64,000 nt of DNA from Hellea sp. Its GTDB lineage: Bacteria > Pseudomonadota > Alphaproteobacteria > Caulobacterales > Maricaulaceae. This document shows positions 43,700 through 53,015 of this stretch, in pieces (position 1 is the first letter of the stretch; each line of letters starts with the position of its first letter). The translations under genes were made by a program, and so were the position numbers. The notes under the pieces were generated by a model, which searched no databases, was not told the DNA's origin, and saw only the letters and a program-made list of their open reading frames with translations. The stretch spans positions 62,001 through 126,000 of the forward strand of contig JABDKG010000087.1 in assembly GCA_013002305.1 (NCBI GenBank), read 5' to 3'.

Positions 43700-45452
43700 C
43701 GTCATCATTACAAACGGACTGGTCATTGATGGTACGGGCGCTGAACCATATGAGGCGGATATTGCCCTAAAGGACGGAATGATCGCCGATATTGGCCACG
43801 ATCTTGGCCTTGCGAACAAAACAATGGACGCACAAGGATGCCTCGTCACGCCGGGCTTTATCGATCTTCATACGCATTATGACGGGCAAATCAGCTGGGA
43901 CGAAGAACTAAAACCTTCAGTCAATCACGGCGTCACAACCATTGTCATGGGCAATTGCGGCGTCGGGTTTGCGCCGTGCCGCAAAGGCGATCAGGAACAA
44001 CTCGTCAAATTGATGGAAGGTGTCGAGGACCTACCCGGCACCGTCCTGTCCGAAGGCATAACCTGGAACTGGGAGAGTTTTGGGGATTATCTGAATGCCA
44101 TCGACGCTATGCCTCATACGATTGATTATGCCGCGATGGTGACCCATGATCCCATTCGGGTTTACGCGATGGGTGAGCGCGCCATGTATAATGAGATCGC
44201 GACGCCCGAAGACGTAAAGGCCATGAAAGTACTGGTCCGCGAGGCAATGGAAGCAGGCGCCGTTGGCCTGTCAATTGGCCGCTCGGATGCACACAAAACT
44301 GCAGATGGGGACTGGACCCCCTCTTCTGAAGCCGATCGAGCGGAGCTTGAGGGCCTCGCCAGTGTCCTCAACGATATGGATAAAGGCGTGCTTCAGGTCG
44401 TCAATGATTTTGATATGATGCGCCCCGGGCAGACCTTTGACAAAGAGTTTGACCTGATGGAGGCCTTCTTCCGCGCTGGCAATCGCCCGTCATCCATCTC
44501 GCTGATGCAACGCGATTTCGCGCCGCAAGACTGGCTCAAAACGATAGAGCGCTCTGAGAAACTCAACGCTGAAGGCTATAACGTAAATTTTCAGGTTGCG
44601 CCGCGCGGGATCGGCGTGTTCACGGGCCTTGCCCTCACCTTCCACCCACTCATGGCGTTTCCGAGCTTCATCGAAATATCCGAGAAACCACTAGAAGAAA
44701 TCGTTCGGATCATGCGCGATCCCGAATTCAAATCTAAAATGCTGGCCGAAACACCGGTTCAGCTTTCCGGCGAAGGCTCTACCGTTCCGCCCATGACCGA
44801 CGTTTTGATCGCGCAGTATGAAGCGTTTTCCGAAAAGAACTTTGTACTCTGCAAAAATGGCAAGCCCGATTACGAGCAATCCCGTGAAGATTCTATTGCT
44901 GGCATGGCTCGCCGTGACGGAGTGTCCGTGTTTGAGAAAGTTTATGATTTGCTGCTCGAAGATGAAGGTCATGCGATGATCTATTATCCGATCTATAATT
45001 ATACAGACTGGAATTATGATGCGGTGTTTCAGATGATGAACCATCCAAATGCCTTACCTGGCTTGTCAGATGGCGGCGCCCATGTTGGCTTTATATGTGA
45101 CGCCAGTTTTCCAACATATTTATTGTCATATTGGACACGAGACCGAAAAAATGCGGGGCGTCCGGGAATGGAACTCACGCGCGCGATTCAGATGTTAACC
45201 GCCGATAGCGCCGATTATCTGGGATTTTCGGATCGCGGCCGTCTTAAAGTCGGAAAAAAAGCGGATATTAACGTGATAGACTATGACAATCTTGATCTCG
45301 GTATTCCTGAAATGGTCAAAGATCTACCGGCTGGCGGCCAGAGGCTGATCCAGCCCGTCAAAGGCTATAAGGCAACATTTGTATCCGGCGAGCAGGTCAT
45401 TGCGAATGATCAAGTCACGAAGGCTCGCCCGGGCCGCTTAGTGCGTGCCTAG
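43692..45452 (+). CDS. N-acyl-D-amino-acid deacylase-like amidohydrolase
   Basis: Amidohydrolase-superfamily enzyme of 586 aa resembling D-aminoacylases. The N-terminal beta-sandwich (VIITNGLVIDGTGAEPYEADIALKDG) leads into the TIM barrel with metal motif GFIDLHTHYDGQ, GNCGVGFAPCR and the aspartate in LSDGGAHVGF; the C-terminal KVGKKADINVIDYD closes the sandwich. Start ATG 43692 is inside the BASS gene's end; an in-frame ATG at 43656 is rejected. It should hydrolyse an N-acyl amide bond, but the substrate cannot be read. The ligase gene follows 2 bp later. Confidence 0.85.
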   Translation: MFDVIITNGLVIDGTGAEPYEADIALKDGMIADIGHDLGLANKTMDAQGCLVTPGFIDLHTHYDGQISWDEELKPSVNHGVTTIVMGNCGVGFAPCRKGDQEQLVKLMEGVEDLPGTVLSEGITWNWESFGDYLNAIDAMPHTIDYAAMVTHDPIRVYAMGERAMYNEIATPEDVKAMKVLVREAMEAGAVGLSIGRSDAHKTADGDWTPSSEADRAELEGLASVLNDMDKGVLQVVNDFDMMRPGQTFDKEFDLMEAFFRAGNRPSSISLMQRDFAPQDWLKTIERSEKLNAEGYNVNFQVAPRGIGVFTGLALTFHPLMAFPSFIEISEKPLEEIVRIMRDPEFKSKMLAETPVQLSGEGSTVPPMTDVLIAQYEAFSEKNFVLCKNGKPDYEQSREDSIAGMARRDGVSVFEKVYDLLLEDEGHAMIYYPIYNYTDWNYDAVFQMMNHPNALPGLSDGGAHVGFICDASFPTYLLSYWTRDRKNAGRPGMELTRAIQMLTADSADYLGFSDRGRLKVGKKADINVIDYDNLDLGIPEMVKDLPAGGQRLIQPVKGYKATFVSGEQVIANDQVTKARPGRLVRA

Positions 45453-45454
45453 AC

Positions 45455-47053
45455 ATGTATAAGGTCGATCTAAAAGAAAGCTTTTTTCCTGCTATCGGCG
45501 GGAATGCTCCGGCACCGCTGACTATTTCCCAAACCATTGAAAACTCTGTTTCAAAATGGGGATCCCAAAAGGCCCTTCGGGAGCTTTTGGATGATGGCTC
45601 TATAAACCGCGAATGGACCTATCAGGAACTTTACGATCAAAGCCAGAAACTCGCCAATGCTCTGGCGACACGGCACGCGCAAGGCGCGCGTATTGCAGTT
45701 TATGCTAATAATATCCCGGAATGGGTTATCACCGAACTAGCCTGCGGCTTCGCAGGCATTGTTCTTGTCACCGTCAATCCGTCTTTTCAGCGAAATGAGC
45801 TGAAATATGTGCTCGAACAGTCCGGCGCAGAAGCGATTTATTTCATTGAGAATTTCCGCGGCAACCCAATGGGCGACATTGTCAGAGCAGCTTGCAGCGG
45901 GATTACGGCGATTAAACATAAGATCGACCTTAAAGACGACGCGGCGATGTATGCCGGAAGTGAAAACCCGCATGGCCGGACATGTAATCCCGATGACACG
46001 GTGCAAATTCAATATACGTCCGGCACGACAGGCTTCCCCAAGGGAGCCCTGCTCCATGCGAATGGCCTGATCCGAAATGGCATAGACTCCCAGACACGTT
46101 CAGGGGTTTTGCCTGGTGACAGCGTCGTGCATTTTCTGCCTCTTTTTCATACAACCGGTTGCGCCATGATGGTGCTGGGCGGACTGTCCTGCGGCGTCAC
46201 GATTAATCTATCACCGATTTTTGATCCACAAATGCTTGTCGATGTCATCGCGCGCGAGAAGCCCCGATATCTCGGCGGGGTCCCCACCATGCTGGTAGCG
46301 CTCATGCAAGTCGCAAACGCCAAGGGCACAGACCTTAGTTTTATTGAGCGCGTTGGCTCTGGCGGTTCAATGGTGGCCCCGGAGCTTTGCAAACAGGCCA
46401 AAGAGGTGTTCGGCGTCTATATCCAGATTATGTATGGCCAGACCGAAACATCGCCGGTGATAACTCAGACTTGGCATGATGACAGCTTGGAAGACCTGAC
46501 TCAAACAACCGGTCAGCCCTTACCTTATATGGATGTCGCTATTTTAGACCCTGGCAATAATACGATAACTCCAATAGGCGTTCAGGGCGAAATTTGCGCC
46601 CGCGGTTACAACGTCATGCATGGCTATAATGATAATCCTGAAGCAACCGCCGCCACTATCGACAAAGATGGCTGGCTGCACACAGGTGACCTTGGAACAA
46701 TGGATTCACGGGGTTATGTCAAAATCACCGGCAGGGTTAAAGAAATGATCATTCGCGGCGGCGAAAACCTGTTCCCGGTCGAAATTGAAAATGTTATTTT
46801 GCAGCATCCTGATGTCGCTGAAGCCGCTGTTGTTGGCGTTCCCGATCCCAAATGGGGCGAAGAAGTTGCTTGTTTCATGCGAAGTTCAACGGGTAAAAAA
46901 CCGGGCAATTCAGACCTAAAGTCGTTCATGCGGGACCGTTTATCGCCGCAAAAAACCCCGACACATTGGGTCTGGGTTGATGATTGGCCGTTAACAGGAT
47001 CAGGAAAGATACAAAAGTTTAAGCTTCGGGAACAATTTGAAGCGGAAAACTAG
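45455..47053 (+). CDS. AMP-forming acyl-CoA synthetase
   Basis: ANL-superfamily ligase of 532 aa that activates a carboxylic acid to its CoA thioester via acyl-AMP. The P-loop YTSGTTGFPKGALL, the adenine motif QIMYGQTETSP, HTGDLGTMDSRGYVKITGR and the catalytic C-terminal lysine in LTGSGKIQKFKLR are intact. It is third in an operon with a BASS transporter and a D-aminoacylase-like amidohydrolase, so it probably activates the acid freed by the latter. Chain-length preference is not predictable by eye. Confidence 0.9.
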   Translation: MYKVDLKESFFPAIGGNAPAPLTISQTIENSVSKWGSQKALRELLDDGSINREWTYQELYDQSQKLANALATRHAQGARIAVYANNIPEWVITELACGFAGIVLVTVNPSFQRNELKYVLEQSGAEAIYFIENFRGNPMGDIVRAACSGITAIKHKIDLKDDAAMYAGSENPHGRTCNPDDTVQIQYTSGTTGFPKGALLHANGLIRNGIDSQTRSGVLPGDSVVHFLPLFHTTGCAMMVLGGLSCGVTINLSPIFDPQMLVDVIAREKPRYLGGVPTMLVALMQVANAKGTDLSFIERVGSGGSMVAPELCKQAKEVFGVYIQIMYGQTETSPVITQTWHDDSLEDLTQTTGQPLPYMDVAILDPGNNTITPIGVQGEICARGYNVMHGYNDNPEATAATIDKDGWLHTGDLGTMDSRGYVKITGRVKEMIIRGGENLFPVEIENVILQHPDVAEAAVVGVPDPKWGEEVACFMRSSTGKKPGNSDLKSFMRDRLSPQKTPTHWVWVDDWPLTGSGKIQKFKLREQFEAEN

Positions 47054-47781
47054 CTACTAATTGAAAGCACCGAAACCAGCCCATTAATGATACCCAACGT
47101 CGCCATATCAATGACGCCGTCCATTTTGTCAGGACGGTAGCGACGTTGCAATTCCGTGACAACCAACACAGTTCTCTTGTCCATGATTCCCGTCACCTCC
47201 ACGCCATAGCCGATGGTCGCGAGACCGTTTTGCGCAATGGATATGCCGCGATCCCGGTCACCTTCGCTAAACAAAGTGCGTTCATCATTTGATATATTTG
47301 ACGGCCAGAGACCAACGCCGGAAGCAGCAAGCTCCGCCCATGGAAATTTTTCACCCGGGTCTTGCTTGCGTCCCGGGGCGATATCGCTGTGACCGACAAC
47401 ATTTTGCGCAGAAATATTGTGACGTCCCAGAATAGCCTTGGACAGCTCAATAACCGCCTTGATCTGGACAAGCGGGAAATCCGGCAACCCAAAATCATGG
47501 CCTCCATTGACAATTTCGATGCCGATGCTGGCAGAATTCATGTCGGTAATACCCTGCCAACTTGAGACACCTGCGTGCCAAGCCCGGTTTTCTTCATCGA
47601 CCAATTGGAAAACCTTCCCGTCTTCCTCAACCAGATAATGAGCACTGACTTTCGCTTCCGGGTCCCGCAGACGATCAAGCGCCGCCTTGCCGGTCTCCAT
47701 GCCTGTATAATGCAGCACCAAGCAGCTAATCGGGAGTTGACGGTCATCAAAATTCGGACTGGGCGCCGATTTAATTTTCAA
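47050..47781 (-). CDS. N-acetylmuramoyl-L-alanine amidase, Amidase_2/AmiD-like with PG-binding domain
   Basis: Zinc amidase of 243 aa (AmpD/AmiD family). Ligands are in LVLHYTGM, GIEIVNGG and VGHSDIAPGRKQDPG; the C-terminal part from about residue 175 resembles a peptidoglycan-binding domain (ELQRRYRPDKMDGVID). No signal peptide is visible, so it may act in the cytoplasm on recycled muropeptides, consistent with anmK elsewhere in the window. The start is TTG, overlapping the DUF1801 gene by 11 nt; the 3' end overlaps the acyl-CoA ligase stop by 4 nt. Confidence 0.88.
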   Translation of the reverse strand: MKIKSAPSPNFDDRQLPISCLVLHYTGMETGKAALDRLRDPEAKVSAHYLVEEDGKVFQLVDEENRAWHAGVSSWQGITDMNSASIGIEIVNGGHDFGLPDFPLVQIKAVIELSKAILGRHNISAQNVVGHSDIAPGRKQDPGEKFPWAELAASGVGLWPSNISNDERTLFSEGDRDRGISIAQNGLATIGYGVEVTGIMDKRTVLVVTELQRRYRPDKMDGVIDMATLGIINGLVSVLSISS

Positions 47782-48202
47782 GGGGATATTTCTCCGCCAT
47801 AATGTCGAGCCCCTTTTGCATAATCTCTTTCAAAACATCTTCATCAACATCCGACAAACGTTTGATATATAAGCAGGATTTTCCCATTTTATGCTTACCG
47901 AGGCGCGCGAGCTCGTCATCAAAATCGGAATATCCGGGCATGATATAAATCGTGATGTTTTGCGCGCGGGATGAATAGCCTAACCGCATGAAATCACCTT
48001 CGCGGCCGCTATCATACTTATAGTGATAATCGCCAAATCCAACAATAGCTGCGCCCCACATTTTAGGTTCCCAGCCTGTCATTTCGGACATCATATTATG
48101 GATGGCCTGAATGTCAGTTTTTCGGTCTTCGGATTTAATTGCCGCGATATAATCATCTGGCGACGCTTTGGTTTTTACAGTTTTATTTTTAGCTTTGGCC
48201 AC
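47771..48202 (-). CDS. DUF1801 domain protein
   Basis: Cytosolic protein of 143 aa with a DUF1801 domain (IHNMMSEMTGWEPKMWGAAIVGFGDYHYKY, then SRAQNITIYIMPGY and CLYIKRLSDVD). The family is widespread but has no established function that I know. A basic Lys-rich N-terminus precedes the domain. Start is GTG (48200-48202). Its 3' end overlaps the amidase gene by 11 nt. Confidence 0.8.
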   Translation of the reverse strand: MAKAKNKTVKTKASPDDYIAAIKSEDRKTDIQAIHNMMSEMTGWEPKMWGAAIVGFGDYHYKYDSGREGDFMRLGYSSRAQNITIYIMPGYSDFDDELARLGKHKMGKSCLYIKRLSDVDEDVLKEIMQKGLDIMAEKYPLEN

Positions 48203-48258
48203 GGAACGCCTCCCAGATTACATCATCAGGATAGCCGTTTTTAGGCCGGATAAAAAGT

Positions 48259-48600
48259 TTAATCTTCGACAGACCAGCCGTCAGGCGTATCGTGAGCTTC
48301 GATGATAGGACCGTCACCGGCGGTTTCGCGGTAATTTTGAAATTGGGCTTCCATATCTCTTCGAGCCTGCTCAAATTGCGCTTTCGGACCAAATGGACGG
48401 CCGGTGATCTTAGCTTTAGCCCAAAAATACACAAAGGCAACGAGACCCAAAACCAATAATGCGCCGATAAGGAAAAACGCCACAATGCCGCCAATCATCA
48501 ACAAAAATACGCTGACAATCGCCGCCATAATGAAGGAAACAGCCTTGAAAATGGATTGAAAAATGCCGGGTTGACCAGAGATATAACGCGTTTGTGTCAT
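48259..48600 (-). CDS. hypothetical inner-membrane protein
   Basis: Unrecognised 113-aa protein. Two hydrophobic segments (about residues 17-40 and 44-62) form a hairpin-like membrane domain, followed by a charged cytoplasmic tail with RRDMEAQFQNYRE and an acidic end. A similar membrane-plus-coil layout occurs in many alphaproteobacterial small proteins of unknown role. It lies between the DUF1801 gene and the DnaJ-like gene on the same strand. Confidence 0.65.
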   Translation of the reverse strand: MTQTRYISGQPGIFQSIFKAVSFIMAAIVSVFLLMIGGIVAFFLIGALLVLGLVAFVYFWAKAKITGRPFGPKAQFEQARRDMEAQFQNYRETAGDGPIIEAHDTPDGWSVED

Positions 48601-48657
48601 GCTTATAATGTCTGCATTATTCGCGCCAAGGTCAAGAGGGAGTTGTATGTAAAGTTT

Positions 48658-49350
48658 TTAATGCGCCTTTGAATGAATGGAACGAAGCTTTTTAATCTCA
48701 TCATAGGCTTTATTGACCATTGCCATTTTATGGTTGGCCAGTCCGATCAGTTCCTTTGGGAGTCCGCGCGCAACCAAACGATCTGGATGATTTGCTGCTG
48801 CCATGCGGCGATAGGCGGTTTTCAAATCCTTGTCGGAAATGTCTTCGTCTACGCCAAGAATGAGATAGGGATCGTCAGAGGCCCGGCCGATGTGGGCAAT
48901 TTTGATCCGGGCGAATTCGCGGTCCGAAAAACCAAATATGTTGGACGTTCTTTCCAAAAACTCCAGCTCATCCTCGGTTATAACGCCGTCGGCCCCGGCA
49001 ATATGGAATAATCCATCCATAACATCTTCCAGCGCCGCTGGCTGAGCCCTGTATTTCCGCGCAATAATTTGAGCATATCGCTCAAAACCCAAAGTGGTCT
49101 GCCGGGCCAGATCAAAAAACCTGCCTATATCGCGATCATTTTCGGTTGAAGCCTGAAATACCCGTTTAAATGCCTCGACTTCATCGGCGGTCACAAGCCC
49201 ATCGGATTTAGCCATTTTCGCGCCAAGCGCAATCAGGGCAGCCGTTACGCCGGCGGGTTCAATTCGTCCAGGCTGTCCGTCGACATCAACCGGTGACGGG
49301 GGACCAAACAGCCTTGCAGCTGACGTCATTATTCTATCCCACAGATTCAT
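48658..49350 (-). CDS. TerB-domain J-protein, DjlA-like
   Basis: Co-chaperone-like protein of 230 aa: a TerB-like helical domain (about 35-155, LIALGAKMAKSDGLVTADEVEAFKRVF) followed by a C-terminal J domain (about 165-225) with the HPD motif in AANHPDRLVARG. This is DjlA-like architecture, but the N-terminal membrane segment of E. coli DjlA is missing, so it is probably cytoplasmic. It would stimulate a DnaK-type ATPase. Starts at ATG 49348-49350. Confidence 0.9.
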   Translation of the reverse strand: MNLWDRIMTSAARLFGPPSPVDVDGQPGRIEPAGVTAALIALGAKMAKSDGLVTADEVEAFKRVFQASTENDRDIGRFFDLARQTTLGFERYAQIIARKYRAQPAALEDVMDGLFHIAGADGVITEDELEFLERTSNIFGFSDREFARIKIAHIGRASDDPYLILGVDEDISDKDLKTAYRRMAAANHPDRLVARGLPKELIGLANHKMAMVNKAYDEIKKLRSIHSKAH

Positions 49351-49409
49351 GGTGTCTTTCGTGCCAGATCAATTATCGGGTTGCAATGCAGGCTTAATGC
49401 GTTGACCCG

Positions 49410-50048
49410 TTAATCGTAAACAACATCCGCTTCGGTTTTGGACTTGACATCGTCGACTGTAACGCCCGGTGCCAGCTCTTGGACGCGGAATCGGCGCTGG
49501 GCCCCTTCCCGGGCAAATACGCCCAAATCAGTAATGACCATATCGATACAGTTTTGCCCGGTCAGAGGCAGCGTACACGCTTTGAGAAATTTAGGTTCTC
49601 CGCGTTTATTTGTGTGGTCAAATACGGCGATACACCGTTTTACCCCAGCGACCAGATCCATTGCCCCGCCCATCCCTTTAACCATTTTTCCGGGGATCAT
49701 CCAATTGGCGATATCCCCATTTTCGGCGACTTCCATAGCCCCCAAAATAGAGAGATCAATATGGCCGCCGCGGATCATTGCAAAACTGGTTGCGCTGTCG
49801 AAAAATGAGGATTTGGGCAAAGTCGTGATAGTTTGCTTGCCCGCATTAATCAGATCAGCATCTTCTTCACCTGCATAAGGAAATGGGCCCATGCCAAGCA
49901 TACCGTTCTCACTTTGCAGGGTAACGTCCATACCAGCTGGAATGTGATTGGCGACCAAGGTTGGAATACCAATCCCGAGATTGACGTAAAATCCGTCTTC
50001 AAGTTCTTGAGCTGCCCGAGCAGCCATTTGATCCCTCGTCCAAGCCAT
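49410..50048 (-). CDS. 3-oxoacid CoA-transferase subunit B
   Basis: Beta subunit (212 aa) of a family I CoA transferase (ScoB/AtoA type) that moves CoA from succinyl-CoA or an acyl-CoA to acetoacetate or a similar acid. The catalytic glutamate is in LQSENGMLGMGP. VNLGIGIPTLVANHIP and MGGAMDLVAGVKRC are typical. Its start overlaps the stop of subunit A by one base (TAATG), so both are made together. Confidence 0.93.
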   Translation of the reverse strand: MAWTRDQMAARAAQELEDGFYVNLGIGIPTLVANHIPAGMDVTLQSENGMLGMGPFPYAGEEDADLINAGKQTITTLPKSSFFDSATSFAMIRGGHIDLSILGAMEVAENGDIANWMIPGKMVKGMGGAMDLVAGVKRCIAVFDHTNKRGEPKFLKACTLPLTGQNCIDMVITDLGVFAREGAQRRFRVQELAPGVTVDDVKSKTEADVVYD

Positions 50049-50749
50049 TATGTCCGCTCCCTTGTGGTCAATTGCTCAATACGTTTTTCGCATCTTGCCT
50101 CGATGATACGCTGTACGAAAATACCGGGCGTGTGAATAAAATTGGGGTCAAGGTCTCCGGGCTGAACAAGCTCGTCAACTTCCGCTACCGTGACCTTTCC
50201 TGCCATCGCCATCATCGGATTGAAGTTTTTGGCTGTCGCGTTGAAAATCAAATTACCCTCAGTGTCGCCTTTCCAAGCCTTGACGATTGAGAGATCGGCG
50301 TTGAGACCTGTTTCCATAATATATGTTTCGCCGTTAAAATCCTGGCTGGGCTTACCTTCTGCAATAACAGTACCCACGCCGGTCTTGGTATAAAAACCTG
50401 GAATGCCCGCGCCGCCTGCACGAATACGTTCAGCCAGTGTGCCCTGCGGATTAAATTCCAGCTCCAGTTCACCGGCGAGATACTGACGTTCGAATTCTTT
50501 GTTTTCTCCGACATAGGAGCTGCACATTTTTTTGATTTGTTTGGTTTCCAGCAATAGCCCCAATCCAAATCCATCGACGCCGGCATTATTCGAAATCGCT
50601 GTGATGTTCTGGACACCGCTATCGCGAAGTGCCGCTATCAGATTTTCGGGGATGCCGCACAATCCAAACCCGCCAGACATAACGGTCATCCCGTCAAACG
50701 GAATGCCTGCTAAGGCAGCTCTAGCGTCTTTATAGACTTTGTTTCCCAT
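50048..50749 (-). CDS. 3-oxoacid CoA-transferase subunit A
   Basis: Alpha subunit (233 aa) of the same CoA transferase (ScoA/AtoD type). The conserved [18 protein letters not shown] region, the [13 protein letters not shown] block, and [16 protein letters not shown] are clear. With subunit B it forms the active heterotetramer in ketone-body or short-chain acid use. Sharing a region with two acyl-CoA ligases in this window it fits a lipid- or acid-degrading lifestyle. Confidence 0.93.
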   Translation of the reverse strand: MGNKVYKDARAALAGIPFDGMTVMSGGFGLCGIPENLIAALRDSGVQNITAISNNAGVDGFGLGLLLETKQIKKMCSSYVGENKEFERQYLAGELELEFNPQGTLAERIRAGGAGIPGFYTKTGVGTVIAEGKPSQDFNGETYIMETGLNADLSIVKAWKGDTEGNLIFNATAKNFNPMMAMAGKVTVAEVDELVQPGDLDPNFIHTPGIFVQRIIEARCEKRIEQLTTRERT

Positions 50750-50847
50750 ACAGATTTCCTCTTAGCTGCTTTAGAGGCTTTATATAGCCCGGTCGTTATA
50801 GGTAAAACAATCGACAGAATGCTCATATGTTGAACGAGTTTACCGTT

Positions 50848-51270
50848 TTAAGATGCTGATTTGGATGTTGCCAACCGATAAACGGCAATGGTTAAAATCA
50901 TTGGGCCGAGGAAATACAGTATATCTAATCCGCCTAAGGTCGAAGCTGCGACCGCTGGCCCGGGACACAGGCCTGACAAACCCCAACCAATACCAAACAA
51001 TGCAGCACCCGATACGAGACTTAAGTCGATATCCTTAGACGTTGGAAGGTGGAAGGTGGTATGAAATGCCGGAGCTGGTTTTTTGAGGACCCATCGATAG
51101 CCAAAAAATGTCGTGATAAGAGCGCCAACCATAACGAACCCGAGGCTTGGGTCCCAGTTCCCGAAAAAATCGAGAAAGCCGATTACCTTTGAGGGATTGG
51201 TCATTTGCGAAATCAGTAGACCGGCCCCAAAAACACCGCCTGCGATGAATCCTGTGATCGCCTGTTTCAT
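50848..51270 (-). CDS. YeeE/YedE-type sulfur transporter, C-terminal half protein (DUF6691)
   Basis: Membrane protein of 140 aa with four hydrophobic segments and the conserved GLSGLCPGPAVAAS motif of the YeeE/YedE thiosulfate-permease family. A longer in-frame reading to 51450 runs inside the upstream gene; the ATG at 51268-51270 is chosen because it overlaps that gene's stop in an ATGA. Together with the upstream half it would form one transporter encoded as two polypeptides. Substrate is probably a sulfur compound; no rhodanese or ArsR-type regulator is adjacent. Confidence 0.85.
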   Translation of the reverse strand: MKQAITGFIAGGVFGAGLLISQMTNPSKVIGFLDFFGNWDPSLGFVMVGALITTFFGYRWVLKKPAPAFHTTFHLPTSKDIDLSLVSGAALFGIGWGLSGLCPGPAVAASTLGGLDILYFLGPMILTIAVYRLATSKSAS

Positions 51271-51698
51271 AGAAACAACCCCAGATATTTTGCCACGAAG
51301 ACCGTCACGATCCCCATAGTCATGAAAGTTATTGTAGCGATAATTGACCGTTCGGATATGCGGGCATTGCCGCAAACACCATGACCGCTTGTACATCCAT
51401 TCCCAAGTTGAGTCCCGATTCCAACAATTACACCGGCAGCTATCAACCATCCTCCCATCGTCTTAAATTGGATAACTTTGAGTGACGGCCAGAGCAGCAC
51501 CAAAACAAACGGAATTATGAGCAATCCAGCGATAAATGACAGACGCCACAGCTTATCTAGAGGGTTATGGAAACTGAAAACCCCACCAATAATCCCGCTG
51601 ATTCCGGCTATACGGCCGATACCGCCCATTAATATGATAGCTGATAGTCCGATCAATACGCCGCCTATCATTGCTGAGAATGGTGTGAAATTTTCCAT
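51267..51698 (-). CDS. YeeE/YedE-type sulfur transporter, N-terminal half protein
   Basis: Membrane protein of 143 aa with four hydrophobic segments. The cysteine motif GNGCTSGHGVCGNARIS is diagnostic of the YeeE/YedE family, whose cysteines are thought to pass thiosulfate or a similar sulfur anion through the membrane. It is coupled to the second half by a 4-nt ATGA overlap. Confidence 0.88.
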   Translation of the reverse strand: MENFTPFSAMIGGVLIGLSAIILMGGIGRIAGISGIIGGVFSFHNPLDKLWRLSFIAGLLIIPFVLVLLWPSLKVIQFKTMGGWLIAAGVIVGIGTQLGNGCTSGHGVCGNARISERSIIATITFMTMGIVTVFVAKYLGLFL

Positions 51699-51749
51699 AT
51701 TTGATCATTTCTCCTATCCAGAAATTATTCCCAATTTTTATGAGAAATA

Positions 51750-52289
51750 TCAACGCCTAATTTCGTAGAATACACCTCGATATTTCATCGGTTCAATGTC
51801 GCATAAAGGAAGCCTTGCAATATAATCTGAAATAGCCTTTCCGGTTTCGGGATCGAGCCAATTGGGGCTAACCTGCTGCAACGGCAACAAAACAAAACCT
51901 CGATCAAGCATTCGCGGGTGCGGTAAGTTTAGGAGTTCCGATCGGATAATTTGGCCGTTAAAATCCAATATATCCAGATCCAGTGGGCGCGGAGCGTTTC
52001 GCTCGGAATGGAGCCGGCCGAAACTCTGCTCTATTGATTGCAAAATTTCCAAGAGCTCATAGGCCGTGCCGGACCAGTTTATCTTGGCAACAGCATTCAA
52101 AAAATCAGGATAACCCTGACCGGGCGGCCAAGACGGGCTTTGCCATAATCCGGATACCTCCACTGTCTCAACGCCTTTATCCGCCAACTTATCCAATGCG
52201 CGAACAAAATTATCTCTCGGATTGGACAAATTTGCGCCAAGCGCGATAAGTATCCCGCTGGTTTGGCCGGTATTATTCGTATTTATTAT
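51750..52289 (-). CDS. folK: 2-amino-4-hydroxy-6-hydroxymethyldihydropteridine pyrophosphokinase
   Basis: HPPK (about 179 aa), which pyrophosphorylates the pterin in folate synthesis. FGRLHSERNAPRPLDLDIL and LPHPRMLDRGFVLLPL are diagnostic. The conserved first strand ILIALGANLSNP is encoded, but lies upstream of the first usable ATG/GTG/TTG except a TTG within it (52229) that would delete it. Between that TTG and the in-frame stop at 52305-52307 only non-standard starts exist; ATA at 52289 (or 52286) follows AAGGGA at a good distance and is used here. The start is thus uncertain. Confidence 0.85.
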   Translation of the reverse strand: MINTNNTGQTSGILIALGANLSNPRDNFVRALDKLADKGVETVEVSGLWQSPSWPPGQGYPDFLNAVAKINWSGTAYELLEILQSIEQSFGRLHSERNAPRPLDLDILDFNGQIIRSELLNLPHPRMLDRGFVLLPLQQVSPNWLDPETGKAISDYIARLPLCDIEPMKYRGVFYEIRR

Positions 52290-52379
52290 AACCTGTTCCC
52301 TTGATTAACTTTTGCTCTCGTTTATCGATTGTGCCAAGCTTAATTCAAACTTTAAATTTCTGCAAAGTAGACACGGTTA

Positions 52380-53015
52380 ATGTTTCAAGAACCGCCACGT
52401 GATTGTGATCGTTGCCCGCGTTTGCGGGAGTTTTTGTTGGATTTGCGCGAAAAACTGCCCGATTATTATAATGCACCTGTCCCTAGTTTCGGAGATCCCG
52501 ATCCCAAACTTTTAATCGTGGGCCTAGCGCCCGGCATGCACGGTGCCAATCGCACTGGACGACCCTTCACTGGCGACTGGGCGGGAGATCTTTTATATAA
52601 AGCCCTGGACAAATTCGGATTTTCAATAGGGACCTATGGGGCGGAAGCCGATGACGGACTAAAACTGGACGGCGCGATGATTACAAATGCCGTTCGGTGC
52701 CTGCCGCCACAAAACAAACCCGTGGGCGCAGAAGCCGCGGCGTGCCGACCTTTTTTAACTGACCAAATCAACGGACTTTCGTCGATCAAAGCGATTATGA
52801 CTCTCGGCAAGATCTCCCATGACAACACGGTTAGAGCGTTGGAACTACGCTTAAAGGACCATCCTTTCGGCCATCATAAAGTCTATAATATTCAAAATGA
52901 TATGAGAATATATTCAAGTTATCATTGTTCGCGCTATAATACCAATACCAAACGATTGACGGAAGACATGTTCTTCGACGTATTCAGCGCAATCCGGGAG
53001 TATTTAGACGCCTAG
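52380..53015 (+). CDS. uracil-DNA glycosylase, family 5 (UdgB-like)
   Basis: DNA-repair glycosylase of 211 aa. Motif [23 protein letters not shown] and the C-terminal [15 protein letters not shown] are those of family 5 (UdgB) Fe-S uracil-DNA glycosylases, which also remove other deaminated bases. Four cysteines fit the [4Fe-4S] cluster: C9 and C12 (CDRC) and those in RCLPPQN and AACRPF. It is divergent from folK, and its stop overlaps smpB by 4 nt. Confidence 0.92.
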   Translation: MFQEPPRDCDRCPRLREFLLDLREKLPDYYNAPVPSFGDPDPKLLIVGLAPGMHGANRTGRPFTGDWAGDLLYKALDKFGFSIGTYGAEADDGLKLDGAMITNAVRCLPPQNKPVGAEAAACRPFLTDQINGLSSIKAIMTLGKISHDNTVRALELRLKDHPFGHHKVYNIQNDMRIYSSYHCSRYNTNTKRLTEDMFFDVFSAIREYLDA

